From NCBI GenBank assembly GCA_903921785.1, contig CAIXRH010000298.1, forward strand, positions 1 through 35,311: DNA of 35,311 nucleotides, given 5' to 3'. The notes beneath the pieces are model-generated. The model was not told the DNA's origin. It did not search any database and worked only from the letters and a program-made list of their open reading frames with translations. Each line of letters opens with the position of its first letter. Position 1 is the stretch's first letter. Source of the stretch: an uncultured Pseudomonadota bacterium. GTDB taxonomy: Bacteria; Myxococcota_A; UBA796; SXON01. The translations under genes and the position numbers were made by a program. Shown piece by piece: positions 1 to 7,297 of the stretch.

Positions 1-79
1 AGACACCGACCTGGGCATGGACTGGGCGCTCTCCCGCCTGCTCTCCCAGGGCCCCGCCAAGAAGGAGGCCACGCCATGA
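1..79 (+). CDS. 3' end of an unidentified upstream gene
   Basis: An open frame enters from the left edge and ends at a TGA (77-79). The 25 visible codons give a tail with a short helix-like stretch and a charged end (KKEATP). The TGA lies inside ATGA, where the ATG at 76 starts the next gene, so the two are probably translationally coupled. Too little is present to name the product. The following OmpA-like envelope protein suggests an envelope role, but that is only inference. Confidence 0.6.
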   Translation, partial: DTDLGMDWALSRLLSQGPAKKEATP

Positions 80-825
80 ACACCGGGCTCCACGCCGCGC
101 TCGCTGCCGGCACCCTCATCGTCCCCACGCTCCTCGTCGGCACCTGGGTCGGCTCCGCCAAGGAGCGGCTCGCCGAGGCCGAAGCCACGCCGGATCCGAA
201 CGCCGCGGTGGCCACGGCCGCTGCGTCCGACGTCGGGTACTGCACCCCCGAGCTGAAGAAGGTCCTCCGCCGCGTGCTCCAGAGCTGCGGCCTCTCCGGC
301 GCCAGCGGCGGCCGCGGTTGCCAGCCGGTCGACGCGAAGAGCGTCGTCGGCGGGGACGACAAGGCGCACGATCCGAAGGCGAAGGGCGGGAAGAAGGCCG
401 GCTCCGTGTCGGGAGACGACTTCAACACCCTGTTCCTCCCGCTCAAGGAGCGCGCCGGGATCATCCAGTTCGACAAGGCCTCCGCCGAGCTCGATGTGAA
501 CGACACCGCCCTGCTCGACCGGCTCTTCGCCGATCAGAAGGGCGCCTCCTACTTCTTCGTGGTGGCCCGCTCCTCGCCCGACGGCAGTGTCGAGGCCAAC
601 CGGGCCCTGTCCGAAGCCCGCGGGCACGCCGCGCTCGACCACCTCCGGCAGGCCTTCCCCGATCCGAAGCTCGACGAAGAGGTCGGCCTCTTGTGGCTCG
701 GCGAAGAGTACGCCCAGCTCGACGAAGAGTTCTGCAAGTGGCAGCGCAGCGGTGCGTCGGACACCTGCCAGCCCGAGGACCTCAACCGCTCCGCGTTCGT
801 CGCGTGGATCGACTGCACCCTGTGA
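76..825 (+). CDS. OmpA-like periplasmic/envelope protein
   Basis: The protein has 249 aa. It starts with a single hydrophobic segment (about residues 5-27, through LIVPTLLVGTWVG) that could be an uncleaved anchor or signal. An Ala-rich linker and a Gly/Lys-rich stretch (about 75-115) follow. The C-terminal half has the pattern of an OmpA/MotB peptidoglycan-binding fold: a beta strand IIQFDKASAEL, a helix, then a RALSEARGHAALDHLR helix like the N..LS..RA..V...L signature. The match is partial and the usual NR.VE motif is not seen. Cysteines in the N-half and C-terminus could form disulfides. The gene overlaps the preceding stop (ATGA) and ends 7 bp before the TlpA-like gene, so the three are probably one operon. 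The family is an inference from pattern. Confidence 0.6.
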   Translation: MNTGLHAALAAGTLIVPTLLVGTWVGSAKERLAEAEATPDPNAAVATAAASDVGYCTPELKKVLRRVLQSCGLSGASGGRGCQPVDAKSVVGGDDKAHDPKAKGGKKAGSVSGDDFNTLFLPLKERAGIIQFDKASAELDVNDTALLDRLFADQKGASYFFVVARSSPDGSVEANRALSEARGHAALDHLRQAFPDPKLDEEVGLLWLGEEYAQLDEEFCKWQRSGASDTCQPEDLNRSAFVAWIDCTL

Positions 826-832
826 GCCCCCG

Positions 833-1399
833 ATGCTGATGCTCCTCACCGCCCTCGGCTGCTCCTCGGGCGACGCCCCCAAGGCCCCCACCGCCGCCCC
901 CAGCCGGGTGGACGTGGTGGCTGCGCCCCCGAAGCGCGCCGCCGACCCGGACGCGTTCTGCGACTCCCGCGGCGGCCAGAAATTCTCCTGGCCCGAGGTC
1001 GATGGCACCCCTCCTGAGAACGCCTCCGGGTGGACCTGGGTGAACGTCTGGGCCACCTGGTGCAAGCCGTGTGTGGCCGAGATGCCGATGATCCAGGGGT
1101 GGGCGAAGAAGCTCAACGAGTCGGGAACCAAGGTCACCCAGCAGTTCATCAGCGTGGACGCGAAGCCGGAGGACCTCACCACGTTCCTCTCGCTGCACAC
1201 CGGCTTCCCCACGCCGATGCCGCGGCTGAAGCAGATCGACCAGCTCACGCCGTGGCTGCAGAGCGAGGGCCTCGACGCCTCGGCCTCCCTGCCCTTGCAC
1301 CTGTTCCTCGACGACACGGACACCATCCGCTGCGTGCGGATGGGCGCCGTGGGCGACAACGACTACGACGCGATCGCGCTGGTCTTGCAGGGGAAGTAG
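833..1399 (+). CDS. TlpA-like thioredoxin-fold lipoprotein
   Basis: The protein has 188 aa. A thioredoxin fold is shown by the WATWCKPC active site (C77 and C80), preceded by a WVNVWATW strand and followed by EMPMIQGW, the arrangement of TlpA/ResA thiol-disulfide oxidoreductases. The cis-Pro region is probably ASLPLHLFLD. These enzymes reduce or isomerise disulfides outside the cytoplasm. I chose the ATG at 833 because it places LTALGC directly after the start, a lipobox-like end with C10 as lipidated residue. A longer in-frame reading from 587 would overlap the upstream gene heavily. The resulting signal is only 9 residues with no basic n-region, a pattern seen in other lipoproteins here. 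It is 7 bp downstream of the OmpA-like gene and convergent with bamD. Confidence 0.8.
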   Translation: MLMLLTALGCSSGDAPKAPTAAPSRVDVVAAPPKRAADPDAFCDSRGGQKFSWPEVDGTPPENASGWTWVNVWATWCKPCVAEMPMIQGWAKKLNESGTKVTQQFISVDAKPEDLTTFLSLHTGFPTPMPRLKQIDQLTPWLQSEGLDASASLPLHLFLDDTDTIRCVRMGAVGDNDYDAIALVLQGK

Positions 1400-1420
1400 G
1401 GGCGGCGACGGCCGCCGCCC
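1400..1420. terminator. Hairpin between convergent genes
   Basis: GGGCGGC (1400-1406) and GCCGCCC (1414-1420) form a perfect 7-bp stem with a 7-nt loop, directly between the stop of the TlpA-like gene and the stop of bamD. There is no T-tract on either side, so function as a bidirectional terminator is likely from position but not proven. Confidence 0.4.
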
Positions 1421-1423
1421 GGC

Positions 1424-2209
1424 TCAGCCCGTGCGCCCGACCTTTCCCGGCTTCGCGGGCTTGGAGAGGTCGCGCTGGAGCTCGCGGAGCCACTTGGCGT
1501 CCTCCGGCTTGGCCTGGAGCTTCTCCACGACGCTCTTGGCGCCTTCTTCGTTGCCCAGCTCGTGGAGCGCCTTGCCGTAGAGGGCGAGAGCCTCGCCACC
1601 ATCGGGGCTCTCGGGCCACGTGCGGAGCATCGGCTCGACGCGCCCCACCACCGCCGGCCAGGAATTGCGCCGCGCGTAGAACTGCGCGACGAGTAGCTCC
1701 TTCTTCGCCAGCCGTGCCCTCGCCTTCCCGAGGTACTTCTCCACTTCGGGGCGGTACTGCGACTCGGGGAACTGAGAGGAGAAGCCCGCCCACTCCGCCA
1801 CCGTCTGCCGGGTGACGGATTGATCGCGATCCGGGATGATGGGCGCCTTCTTGTAGAGCACCAGGCCCAGGCGGTACACGACGAGGTCGAGCTCGGGGTA
1901 GCGCGGGTGGGAGCGCTTGAAGTCCTCATAGGCGAGGCGCGCTTCGTCCCACTCGTTCTTTTTGAAGTGGATGTCGGCGATCGCGAGCTCGGCCTTGAGC
2001 GAGTACGGATCGTCCCGGTAGTAGGTGCGGACCCGGTTGAACTGCTCCAGGGCCTTCTGGTAGTAGCCGCGCCGGAGCCACTTCAGGCCGAGGGAATACA
2101 GGTCTTCGGCGGAGACGGTGTGCCCACCGGGCGCCGCCTCGGCGCGCGAAGGCACCATCGCCGAACCAGCAAACAGCAGCACGCAGAGCAGCAGGCGAAG
2201 ACGGGTCAT
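1424..2209 (-). CDS. bamD: BamD-like outer membrane assembly TPR protein
   Basis: The protein has 261 aa, close to the usual length of BamD (YfiO). It has an N-terminal hydrophobic signal, then TPR-like helical repeats: LYSLGLKWLRRGYYQKALEQ, the SLKAELAIADIHFKKNEWDEA repeat, a SHPRYPELDLVVYRLGLVL segment, and FPESQYRPEVEKYL. These match the FxxxxxxYP and SxxxxEVxxyL patterns of the family. BamD is the TPR partner of BamA in the BAM complex that inserts beta-barrel proteins in the outer membrane. Oddly, no clear lipobox is seen: the signal ends in an AEA-A site typical of signal peptidase I, and the only early Cys is inside the hydrophobic core. The start is the ATG at 2209, with GAGGTG about 15 nt upstream. 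It is divergent from the DUF1844 gene across 36 bp. Confidence 0.85.
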   Translation of the reverse strand: MTRLRLLLCVLLFAGSAMVPSRAEAAPGGHTVSAEDLYSLGLKWLRRGYYQKALEQFNRVRTYYRDDPYSLKAELAIADIHFKKNEWDEARLAYEDFKRSHPRYPELDLVVYRLGLVLYKKAPIIPDRDQSVTRQTVAEWAGFSSQFPESQYRPEVEKYLGKARARLAKKELLVAQFYARRNSWPAVVGRVEPMLRTWPESPDGGEALALYGKALHELGNEEGAKSVVEKLQAKPEDAKWLRELQRDLSKPAKPGKVGRTG

Positions 2210-2231
2210 CGCCCGCGGGGGTAACACCTCG

Positions 2232-2237
2232 TTATAA
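2232..2237. promoter_or_regulatory. Palindromic TTATAA, candidate shared -10 element
   Basis: The 36-bp space between the divergent bamD and DUF1844 genes is GC-rich except for TTATAA, which reads the same on both strands. On the plus strand TATAAG (2233-2238) ends 7 nt before the ATG at 2246, so transcription would begin at the start codon. On the minus strand it lies about 22 nt from the bamD ATG. No good -35 is visible on either side, so this is a candidate only. Confidence 0.4.
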
Positions 2238-2245
2238 GGGCGCCC

Positions 2246-2482
2246 ATGTCCGCTGACTTGCCGGTCACCTTCTCCACGCTCCTCGTCTCCCTCGCCAGCA
2301 CCGCCCTCGCCCACCTCGGGCAGGCCGAGGGGGTGGACGTGCCTGTGGATCCCCGCCTCGCCCGCCACACTCTGGAGGTGCTCGACCTCCTGGAGCAGAA
2401 GACGCGCGGCAATCTGGAGGACGAGGAGGCACGCCTGCTCGACGCGCTCCAGAAGGAGCTCCGCGCCGCCCTCGCGCGCTGA
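2246..2482 (+). CDS. DUF1844 family protein
   Basis: The protein is small, with 78 aa and no signal peptide. It matches the DUF1844 pattern: a TFSTLLVSLASTALAHLG opening helix, then a D-rich link, LARHTLEVLDLLEQKTRGN and EEARLLDALQKELR. The full length of the family is about 80-110 aa, so this is complete or slightly short. The function of DUF1844 is unknown; members are found widely in deltaproteobacteria and other phyla. It is divergent from bamD, and no Shine-Dalgarno is visible before the ATG, consistent with a leaderless message from the TATAAG hexamer. Confidence 0.85.
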   Translation: MSADLPVTFSTLLVSLASTALAHLGQAEGVDVPVDPRLARHTLEVLDLLEQKTRGNLEDEEARLLDALQKELRAALAR

Positions 2483-2524
2483 GCCCACTCCCCCGAAAAA
2501 GCGCATGGCACCGGGCTCCCCGCA

Positions 2525-2554
2525 TTGACAGCAGGGGGCGCTGTGCGCTACGTT
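2525..2554 (+). promoter_or_regulatory. Candidate sigma-70-type promoter
   Basis: A perfect TTGACA (2525-2530) is followed by an 18-bp spacer and TACGTT (2549-2554). Transcription from here would start about 25 nt before the ATG of the lipoprotein gene at 2586. The -35 is exact while the -10 matches only at the T, A and final T positions. Confidence 0.5.
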
Positions 2555-2585
2555 GGCGCGCCTTTACTGTACCCCAGGAGACCGC

Positions 2586-3587
2586 ATGTCCCGTACCCTC
2601 CTCCCGCTCGTGCTCCTCTTCACCGCCTGCAGCAGCAGCGGTACCGACTCGGCGGACACCGCCGGTGCGTGCGACGTCACCATCACCACCTACCCGGCGT
2701 CCGATGCGGCGAGTGCGTACTACCGCACCAACATCGAGGTCACCCTCGACAACCCCGATTCCACCGTGGTGATCGAGACCGACATCCCCGGGACGCAGTC
2801 CTTCAGCGAAGATGGCCTCACGGTCTACTACACGCCGACCAGCGCGCTCACCCCGAACACCGACTACAGCTACACGGTGCACTACTGCGGTGGGGACCCC
2901 GAGATCAAGTTCCACACGTCTGACCTCGGCACGGCGGTCACCGATCCCCAGGCCAGCATCAAGGGCAGCAGCTACCTGCTCAACCTGAAGGACGCCACCA
3001 TCACCGAGCCCGCCTCGGTCGGCGCCCTCCTCGGCGACCAGCTCGGCGAAGTCGACATCTACGTCAACGCCACCGAGGTCACCGACACCCAGATCACGAT
3101 GATCGGCGCGATCGGCAACCCCGACGCCACCACCCCCACCCAGGACTGGTGCAGCCGCAGCATCGACTTCCCGGTGGCCGACTTCTCCCAGTCCCCGCAC
3201 TTCGTCATCGGCGGCACCGGCACCACCACCATCACGGTGGCCGGCGTGAGCGTGGACATCCAGAACCTCGAGATCGCGGGCGACTTCGCGGCGGACGGCA
3301 GCTACTTCGGCGGCGGCACCCTCGCCGGCACGATCGACACCCGCCCCCTCGACGTGGCGTTCTTCGACGGCGAAGAGGGCGCGCTCTGCAAGACCGCCGG
3401 CAGCCTCGGCGCCGAGTGCCAGCCCTGCGGCGATGGGCAGAACTTCTGCCTCTCGCTCAAGGCGCGCGACATCACCGCCACCAAGGCCGACATCCAGATC
3501 ACCCCGATCTACGGCGACGACTGCCTCGGCTGCGCCACCGCGGTTCCGGCCGACAACTCCGACACCTGCGCGCAGGAACCCCAGTAG
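2586..3587 (+). CDS. Lipoprotein with duplicated C-terminal domain (paralog A)
   Basis: The protein has 333 aa. The ATG at 2586 is preceded by AGGAG with 5-nt spacing, and begins MSRTLLPLVLLFTAC, a signal with lipobox Cys at residue 15, followed by a short SGTDSADTAG spacer. Residues about 25-115 look like an Ig/fibronectin-like sandwich (ITTYPASDA, TPNTDYSYTVHYC). Residues about 130-320 form a domain shared with the next gene: a LLNLKDATITEP opening, DWCSRSIDFPVADF, GTIDTRPLDVAFF, CQPCGDGQNFCLS and GDDCLGC. The conserved cysteines suggest disulfides outside the cytoplasm. I recognise no named family and the function is unknown. Its own promoter and terminator flank it, so it is probably monocistronic. 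Confidence 0.8.
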   Translation: MSRTLLPLVLLFTACSSSGTDSADTAGACDVTITTYPASDAASAYYRTNIEVTLDNPDSTVVIETDIPGTQSFSEDGLTVYYTPTSALTPNTDYSYTVHYCGGDPEIKFHTSDLGTAVTDPQASIKGSSYLLNLKDATITEPASVGALLGDQLGEVDIYVNATEVTDTQITMIGAIGNPDATTPTQDWCSRSIDFPVADFSQSPHFVIGGTGTTTITVAGVSVDIQNLEIAGDFAADGSYFGGGTLAGTIDTRPLDVAFFDGEEGALCKTAGSLGAECQPCGDGQNFCLSLKARDITATKADIQITPIYGDDCLGCATAVPADNSDTCAQEPQ

Positions 3588-3604
3588 TTCCCACGCCGTG
3601 AACG

Positions 3605-3650
3605 GCCCCGTCACCGAGTCGCGTACTTGGTGACGGGGCTGCTTCGTTTT
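3605..3650 (+). terminator. Rho-independent-like terminator
   Basis: CCCCGTCACC (3606-3615) pairs exactly with GGTGACGGGG (3629-3638). The stem extends inward through a GA/TT step and G-C pair and outward by one G-C, giving about 14 bp with a 7-nt loop. A pyrimidine-rich run, CTTCGTTTTC, follows. It lies 18 nt after the stop of the 2586 lipoprotein gene. Confidence 0.75.
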
Positions 3651-3725
3651 CGTGTACGCTGGTTGGGTAGAGCCGGTTAGCGCCCGCCCGCGCCTCAGCG
3701 ACCCCCTTTCGTCCAAGGATTCCCC

Positions 3726-4571
3726 ATGCTCGTCTCGCTCCTCCTCGCCTGCGTCAGCCAGACCATCGGCACCGACACCGCCGGCACCGGCTCCGATCCG
3801 ACCGACACCGCCGCGGACACCGCGGACACCAGCGGCGACACGGCGGACACCCAGGACACCAACGACACCGGCGGCGACACCGCGGTGGACACGGGCGACA
3901 CCAACGACACCGGCGGCGACACCGACACGGTGGACACCGACCCCAGCAACGACGTCGATCCCGCCTCGCTCGTGGGCCGCGTGTACGACTTCAACATCAA
4001 CGACGCCACGATCTCCCCCGAGGGCCTCGGCTCGGTGATGTCCGGGCAGATCACCCAGGACCTGCTCCTGGAGGTCGCTTCGGCCGACACCACCTCGATC
4101 GCCTTCCTCGGCGCGCTCAGCGTCTCGGGCGATCCGGGCGCCCAGGACTACTGCGCCCAGACGATGGACATCACGGGCGGCTCCCTTGTCGGCAATCCCG
4201 ACTTCGCTGTCGGCCCCACCGACATCACGATGGACATCGGCGGCAACGCCATCACCCTCACCAACGTGTACCTCTCCGGCACCTTCTCCGCCGACCTCTC
4301 CGAGATCGTCGACGGCCAGATGGACGCGCTCATCGACAGCCGCCCGCTCGACAGCGCCTTCGGCTTCAACGAAGGCGACATCTGCTCCTACGGCCCGATG
4401 CTCGGGTTCACGTGCGAAGCGTGCGCCGACGGGGAGGACTTCTGCATCGCGTTCTCGGCCTCGAAGATCCGGGCCGAGTACGACAGCAAGCTCGACCTGG
4501 TGGACGTCGCCGGCACCAACTGCGAAGGCTGCGAGAGCGGTCCCCCGGCGGTCGACGCGGTCTGTCAGTAG
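3726..4571 (+). CDS. Asp/Thr-rich lipoprotein (paralog B of the preceding gene)
   Basis: The protein has 281 aa. The ATG at 3726 has AAGGA 6 nt upstream, and gives MLVSLLLAC, a signal of only 8 residues before the lipidated Cys. Residues 15-75 are a low-complexity linker of repeated DT, DTAD and NDTGGD units, seen in many myxobacterial surface lipoproteins. Residues about 80-275 are homologous to the C-terminal domain of the preceding gene: VYDFNINDATISPEGLG, DYCAQTMDITGG, ALIDSRPLDSAFGF, CEACADGEDFCIAFSA and GTNCEGC line up one for one with the 2586 product. The pair is a tandem duplication followed by replacement of the N-terminal part. Function is unknown; a surface-anchored protein is inferred. 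Confidence 0.8.
   Translation: MLVSLLLACVSQTIGTDTAGTGSDPTDTAADTADTSGDTADTQDTNDTGGDTAVDTGDTNDTGGDTDTVDTDPSNDVDPASLVGRVYDFNINDATISPEGLGSVMSGQITQDLLLEVASADTTSIAFLGALSVSGDPGAQDYCAQTMDITGGSLVGNPDFAVGPTDITMDIGGNAITLTNVYLSGTFSADLSEIVDGQMDALIDSRPLDSAFGFNEGDICSYGPMLGFTCEACADGEDFCIAFSASKIRAEYDSKLDLVDVAGTNCEGCESGPPAVDAVCQ
3855..3924 (+). repeat. 42-bp period tandem repeat within the DT-rich linker
   Basis: A 28-bp sequence beginning GACACCAACGACACCGGCGG is present exactly at 3855-3882 and 3897-3924, a period of 42 bp. It encodes DTNDTGGDT twice. The surrounding linker (3770-3945) is made of shorter GACACC units, so the repeat number may vary between strains by slippage. Confidence 0.7.
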
Positions 4572-4747
4572 CAGATTTTAGGCTTTAGACCTTAGGCTTC
4601 CGGTCCGAGCGGCGAAACTTGGCCGCCGGGGACGACGAGGACACAGGGGGCACCAGACCAACGTCGGCGCTCCGGTCCACCGCCTCAGGTGCCGGCGGGC
4701 AGGGCCCGCCGTGAACCGTCACCCTTCGAGAGACGGTCGCGGGAGGG
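4572..4747. other. Intergenic region with hairpins between convergent genes
   Basis: This 176-bp gap between the paralog B stop and the sigma factor stop has no gene. It begins with a locally AT-richer stretch carrying TTAGGCTT-type direct repeats (4577-4609). A perfect hairpin, CGGCGGGC (4693-4700), AGG, GCCCGCCG (4704-4711), follows, and then an ACCGTC/GACGGT inverted repeat near 4715-4737. The hairpins could terminate either convergent transcript, but neither has a T-tract. Confidence 0.4.
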
Positions 4748-5500
4748 TCAGCGCCACCGCGAGGTGTAGTCGACAATCCCGCCGCGTGCGTCCTGGGAAA
4801 ACGCACAGCAGAGCTCGAAGGTCTCGCGGAGGCGCTTCCGGCCCCGCTGGACCCTCGCCTTCAGCGTCGGCAGCGGAATCCCCAGCTTCGCCGCGGCCTC
4901 GGCCTGGGTGAGGTCGCCGAGGTCGGTGAGGCGGAGCGCCTCGGCCTGCTCCGGCGGGAGGCTGTCGAGGAACGGCGCGACGCAGGCCGCCAACGCCGCA
5001 CGCGACTCGCTGGCCGGATCGTCGGGCTCCACCTCCGCCGGCAGCTCCGGCTCCTCCTCCGCCGTGGGCAACAGCGGGTCGCGGCGCCGGCGCCGATGGT
5101 CGAGGATCGCGCTCCACGCCACCCGGAAAACCCAGGGAGCGAGCCGCTCCGGCGACCGCAGCGCCCCGACCCCGAGGGCGATGCGCACCAGCGTGTCCTG
5201 GAGCACGTCCTCCGCCTCCGGACCCGCCACCCGCCGGCCGATGTACCGCCGGAGCTCCGCTTCGAACCGACCGACCACCGCGGAGACGTCCAGGGCGGCG
5301 CCCGAAGCGGGGCGCGCCGCCGTCCGCACGGGCGCGCCGCGAGCAACGTCACCCCGCGCCGCGCTCGCCCGCTGGGGCACACGCAGCGCGACCTCCGCGC
5401 TGCCGGGGAGCGAGACGGCGCCGCCACACGCTGCGCCCCCGCCGCCGCAGCCGCGCCGCGCCCCCTCAGGCGATCCAGCCGGTTCGAAGCCCGCGCTCAC
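4748..5500 (-). CDS. SigZ-like ECF sigma factor coupled to arsM
   Basis: The protein has 250 aa with sigma-70 region 2 at about residues 74-140 (RFEAELRRYIGRRV, AEDVLQDTLVRI, PWVFRVAWSAILDHRRRR) and region 4 at about 175-228 (DSLPPEQAEALRL, DLTQAEAAAKLGI, TLKARVQRGRKRL). It ends in a C-terminal tail ELCCAFSQDARGGIVDY that resembles the SigZ tail with its adjacent cysteines (C231, C232). I chose GTG at 5500 because it forms a GTGA overlap with the arsM stop. That adds a 70-residue N-terminal extension rich in Gly/Ala with C18 and C25; an internal GTG near residue 41 is the alternative. Cysteine pairs in a sigma factor beside an arsenic gene suggest direct thiol or metalloid sensing, which is inference. 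No anti-sigma gene is adjacent. Confidence 0.85.
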   Translation of the reverse strand: MSAGFEPAGSPEGARRGCGGGGAACGGAVSLPGSAEVALRVPQRASAARGDVARGAPVRTAARPASGAALDVSAVVGRFEAELRRYIGRRVAGPEAEDVLQDTLVRIALGVGALRSPERLAPWVFRVAWSAILDHRRRRRDPLLPTAEEEPELPAEVEPDDPASESRAALAACVAPFLDSLPPEQAEALRLTDLGDLTQAEAAAKLGIPLPTLKARVQRGRKRLRETFELCCAFSQDARGGIVDYTSRWR

Positions 5501-6306
5501 GGCCTCCGCGCCTCGATGGAGGCCGAGATCACCAGCTCCTCCGGCGCGACGTCCCCCGCGAGCCGACGCGCCTTCGCGCCGAGCTCCGGCGCCAGCTCGA
5601 GCCAGCTCCGGATGAGCTCCGCCGACCCGGGACGGGCGCGCACCTGCACGTCCACGAAGCCGGCCGCCTCCAGCCAGCGCACCGTGTCGTCCACGGTGGC
5701 CGCCCCGCCGACGCACGCCCCGACCAACGCGAGGTCCGCCGTGATCTCGGGCGGCAGCGCCACCCGGGTGACGATGTCGCTGACCGCCACGCGACCGCCC
5801 GGGCGCAGCACCCGGAAGGCCTCCTGGTACACCGCCGGCTTGTCCGGGGAGAGGTTCACCACGCAGTTGGAGATGACGACGTCCACGCTCTGGTCGGCGA
5901 CGGGCAGGTGCTCGATCTCGCCGAGGCGGAACTCCACGTGCTTGAGGCCGGCCTTCGCCACGTTGGTGCGGGCGCGGGCGAGCATGTCGGGGGTCATGTC
6001 CACCCCGATGACGCGGCCGGTGGGGCCGACGGCGTGGGCGGCGAGCAGGCAGTCGAAGCCGGCGCCGCTGCCGAGGTCGAGCACGACCTCACCGGGGCGC
6101 AGGGCGGCGAGGGTCTGGGGATTGCCGCAGCCGAGGCCGAGGTTCGCGCCCTCGGGCACGGCGGCCGTTTCTTCGGCGCTGTAGCCGATGGCGGCGCTGT
6201 CGGGCGTGCAGCAGGAGGGTCCGCAGCACGACGAAGCGGTGCGGGCGATGCCCCCGTAGCGTTCACGGACGGACTGGCGGATGGTGTCGGGCGTAGGCTG
6301 GCTCAT
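5497..6306 (-). CDS. arsM: Arsenite S-adenosylmethionine methyltransferase
   Basis: The protein has 269 aa. It has the ArsM layout: N-terminal VRERYGGIART with a Cys cluster (C27, C28, C32, C33), then YSAEETAAVPEGANLGLGCGNP, and a Rossmann SAM site VVLDLGSGAGFDCLLAA. The As(III)-binding cysteines follow, C148 in SNCVVNLSPDKP and C198 in VGACVGGA. The enzyme transfers methyl groups from SAM to trivalent arsenic in the cytoplasm, giving methylated and finally volatile species. The start is the ATG at 6306, with a CCGGAG-like site 6-11 nt upstream; the longer frame to 6660 reads through a non-conserved region. It is the first gene of a two-gene unit with the ECF sigma factor. No ArsR gene or operator was recognised in the 150 bp upstream. 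Confidence 0.93.
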   Translation of the reverse strand: MSQPTPDTIRQSVRERYGGIARTASSCCGPSCCTPDSAAIGYSAEETAAVPEGANLGLGCGNPQTLAALRPGEVVLDLGSGAGFDCLLAAHAVGPTGRVIGVDMTPDMLARARTNVAKAGLKHVEFRLGEIEHLPVADQSVDVVISNCVVNLSPDKPAVYQEAFRVLRPGGRVAVSDIVTRVALPPEITADLALVGACVGGAATVDDTVRWLEAAGFVDVQVRARPGSAELIRSWLELAPELGAKARRLAGDVAPEELVISASIEARRP

Positions 6307-6457
6307 CGGGGCTCCGGGGACCGAAGGAACGGGTCCACAGCTCAGAAGACGTAGCCCGATGGAAATGGATGCAGGGGCCGCTCGGGAATCCCCTCCCCCC
6401 CGGATGTGTCCCGCCCGCCCGCCGGATAGCCCCCCCGGCCGAACCCCGGAGCCCCCG

Positions 6458-7297
6458 ATGTCCCGTCGTCTCGCCCTGGTCGCCTTGCCGCTCCTCGCCG
6501 TCGGGCTCATCGCCGCCCGCAAGCCCGGTGATCCCAAGTACGAGCACCGCTTCACCAGCGCAGGCGCGCCGCAGAGCTCCGTCATGGGCCTCACGCTCAC
6601 CAACGCCGAGTCCCAGCAGGAATTCGCCGCGGTGGACGCGAAGGCGACCAACACCACCAAGGACCAATACCTGGTCTACAAGCGCGGCGAAGCGAGCTTC
6701 GTGACCGCTACCGGCGTCTACGGCACCAAGGCCGGCGGGCTCTTCGGCGGCCCGTTGTTCATCCTCCCCGGCGCCACCAAGTCCGTGGCGTTCAAGGCCG
6801 AGGGTGGCGCCGACTTCCACGTCGACCAGATGACGCTCCAGCCCAAGGGCTTCTACAGCGCCCCGCAGGAAGGAAAGCCCCTCGGCGCCCCGGACTTCAC
6901 GCTGCCCGCGTCGGTGAACGACTTCAAGGCCGGGCCCTACGCCTGCAAGCTCACCGCGGTGGACCAGAAGACCGACCACACCGCCGCGTCGTTCGCCTGC
7001 CTCTACAGCGGCGAGGGCCTCGGCATCGTGGAGCCCTCCCGCGTCGGCGTGCGCGCGCCGAACGGGCAGGAGTTCGCCAACGCGGCCAAGAAGGCCCCGA
7101 AGGACATCCTCCTCCCCGGGGACACCTCCAAGTTCACCCTCTGGTTCGAGATCCCCGCGAAGGTGGTCGACATGCAGTTCGCCACGCTCCAGATCGTCTG
7201 GCGCGACGCCCTCACGGAGAGCCCGCTCACCTCGGTGCCGCTCGCCGACTGGGCGTTCACCCTCGACGCCGAGCTCACGAAGTCCGCGAACAACTAG
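6458..7297 (+). CDS. Secreted protein of unknown function
   Basis: The protein has 279 aa. The ATG at 6458 follows CGGAG by 6 nt and starts MSRRLALVALPLLAVGLIAA, a clear signal peptide with basic n-region. The mature part is predicted to be mainly beta: repeated short strands such as HRFTSAGAPQSS, YLVYKRGEASFVT, LFILPGATKSVAFKAEG and KFTLWFEIP. There are two cysteines, in YACKLTAVD and FACLYSGEG, which could form one disulfide. I recognise no family. The stop TAG shares its G with the GTG of the next gene, so it is cotranscribed with the methyltransferase, though no functional link is obvious. Confidence 0.75.
   Translation: MSRRLALVALPLLAVGLIAARKPGDPKYEHRFTSAGAPQSSVMGLTLTNAESQQEFAAVDAKATNTTKDQYLVYKRGEASFVTATGVYGTKAGGLFGGPLFILPGATKSVAFKAEGGADFHVDQMTLQPKGFYSAPQEGKPLGAPDFTLPASVNDFKAGPYACKLTAVDQKTDHTAASFACLYSGEGLGIVEPSRVGVRAPNGQEFANAAKKAPKDILLPGDTSKFTLWFEIPAKVVDMQFATLQIVWRDALTESPLTSVPLADWAFTLDAELTKSANN

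Noticed and set aside
4577-4609. TTAGGCTT direct repeats after paralog B as a possible insertion footprint
   Set aside because: Only two short imperfect copies exist, with no inverted ends, so chance is sufficient.
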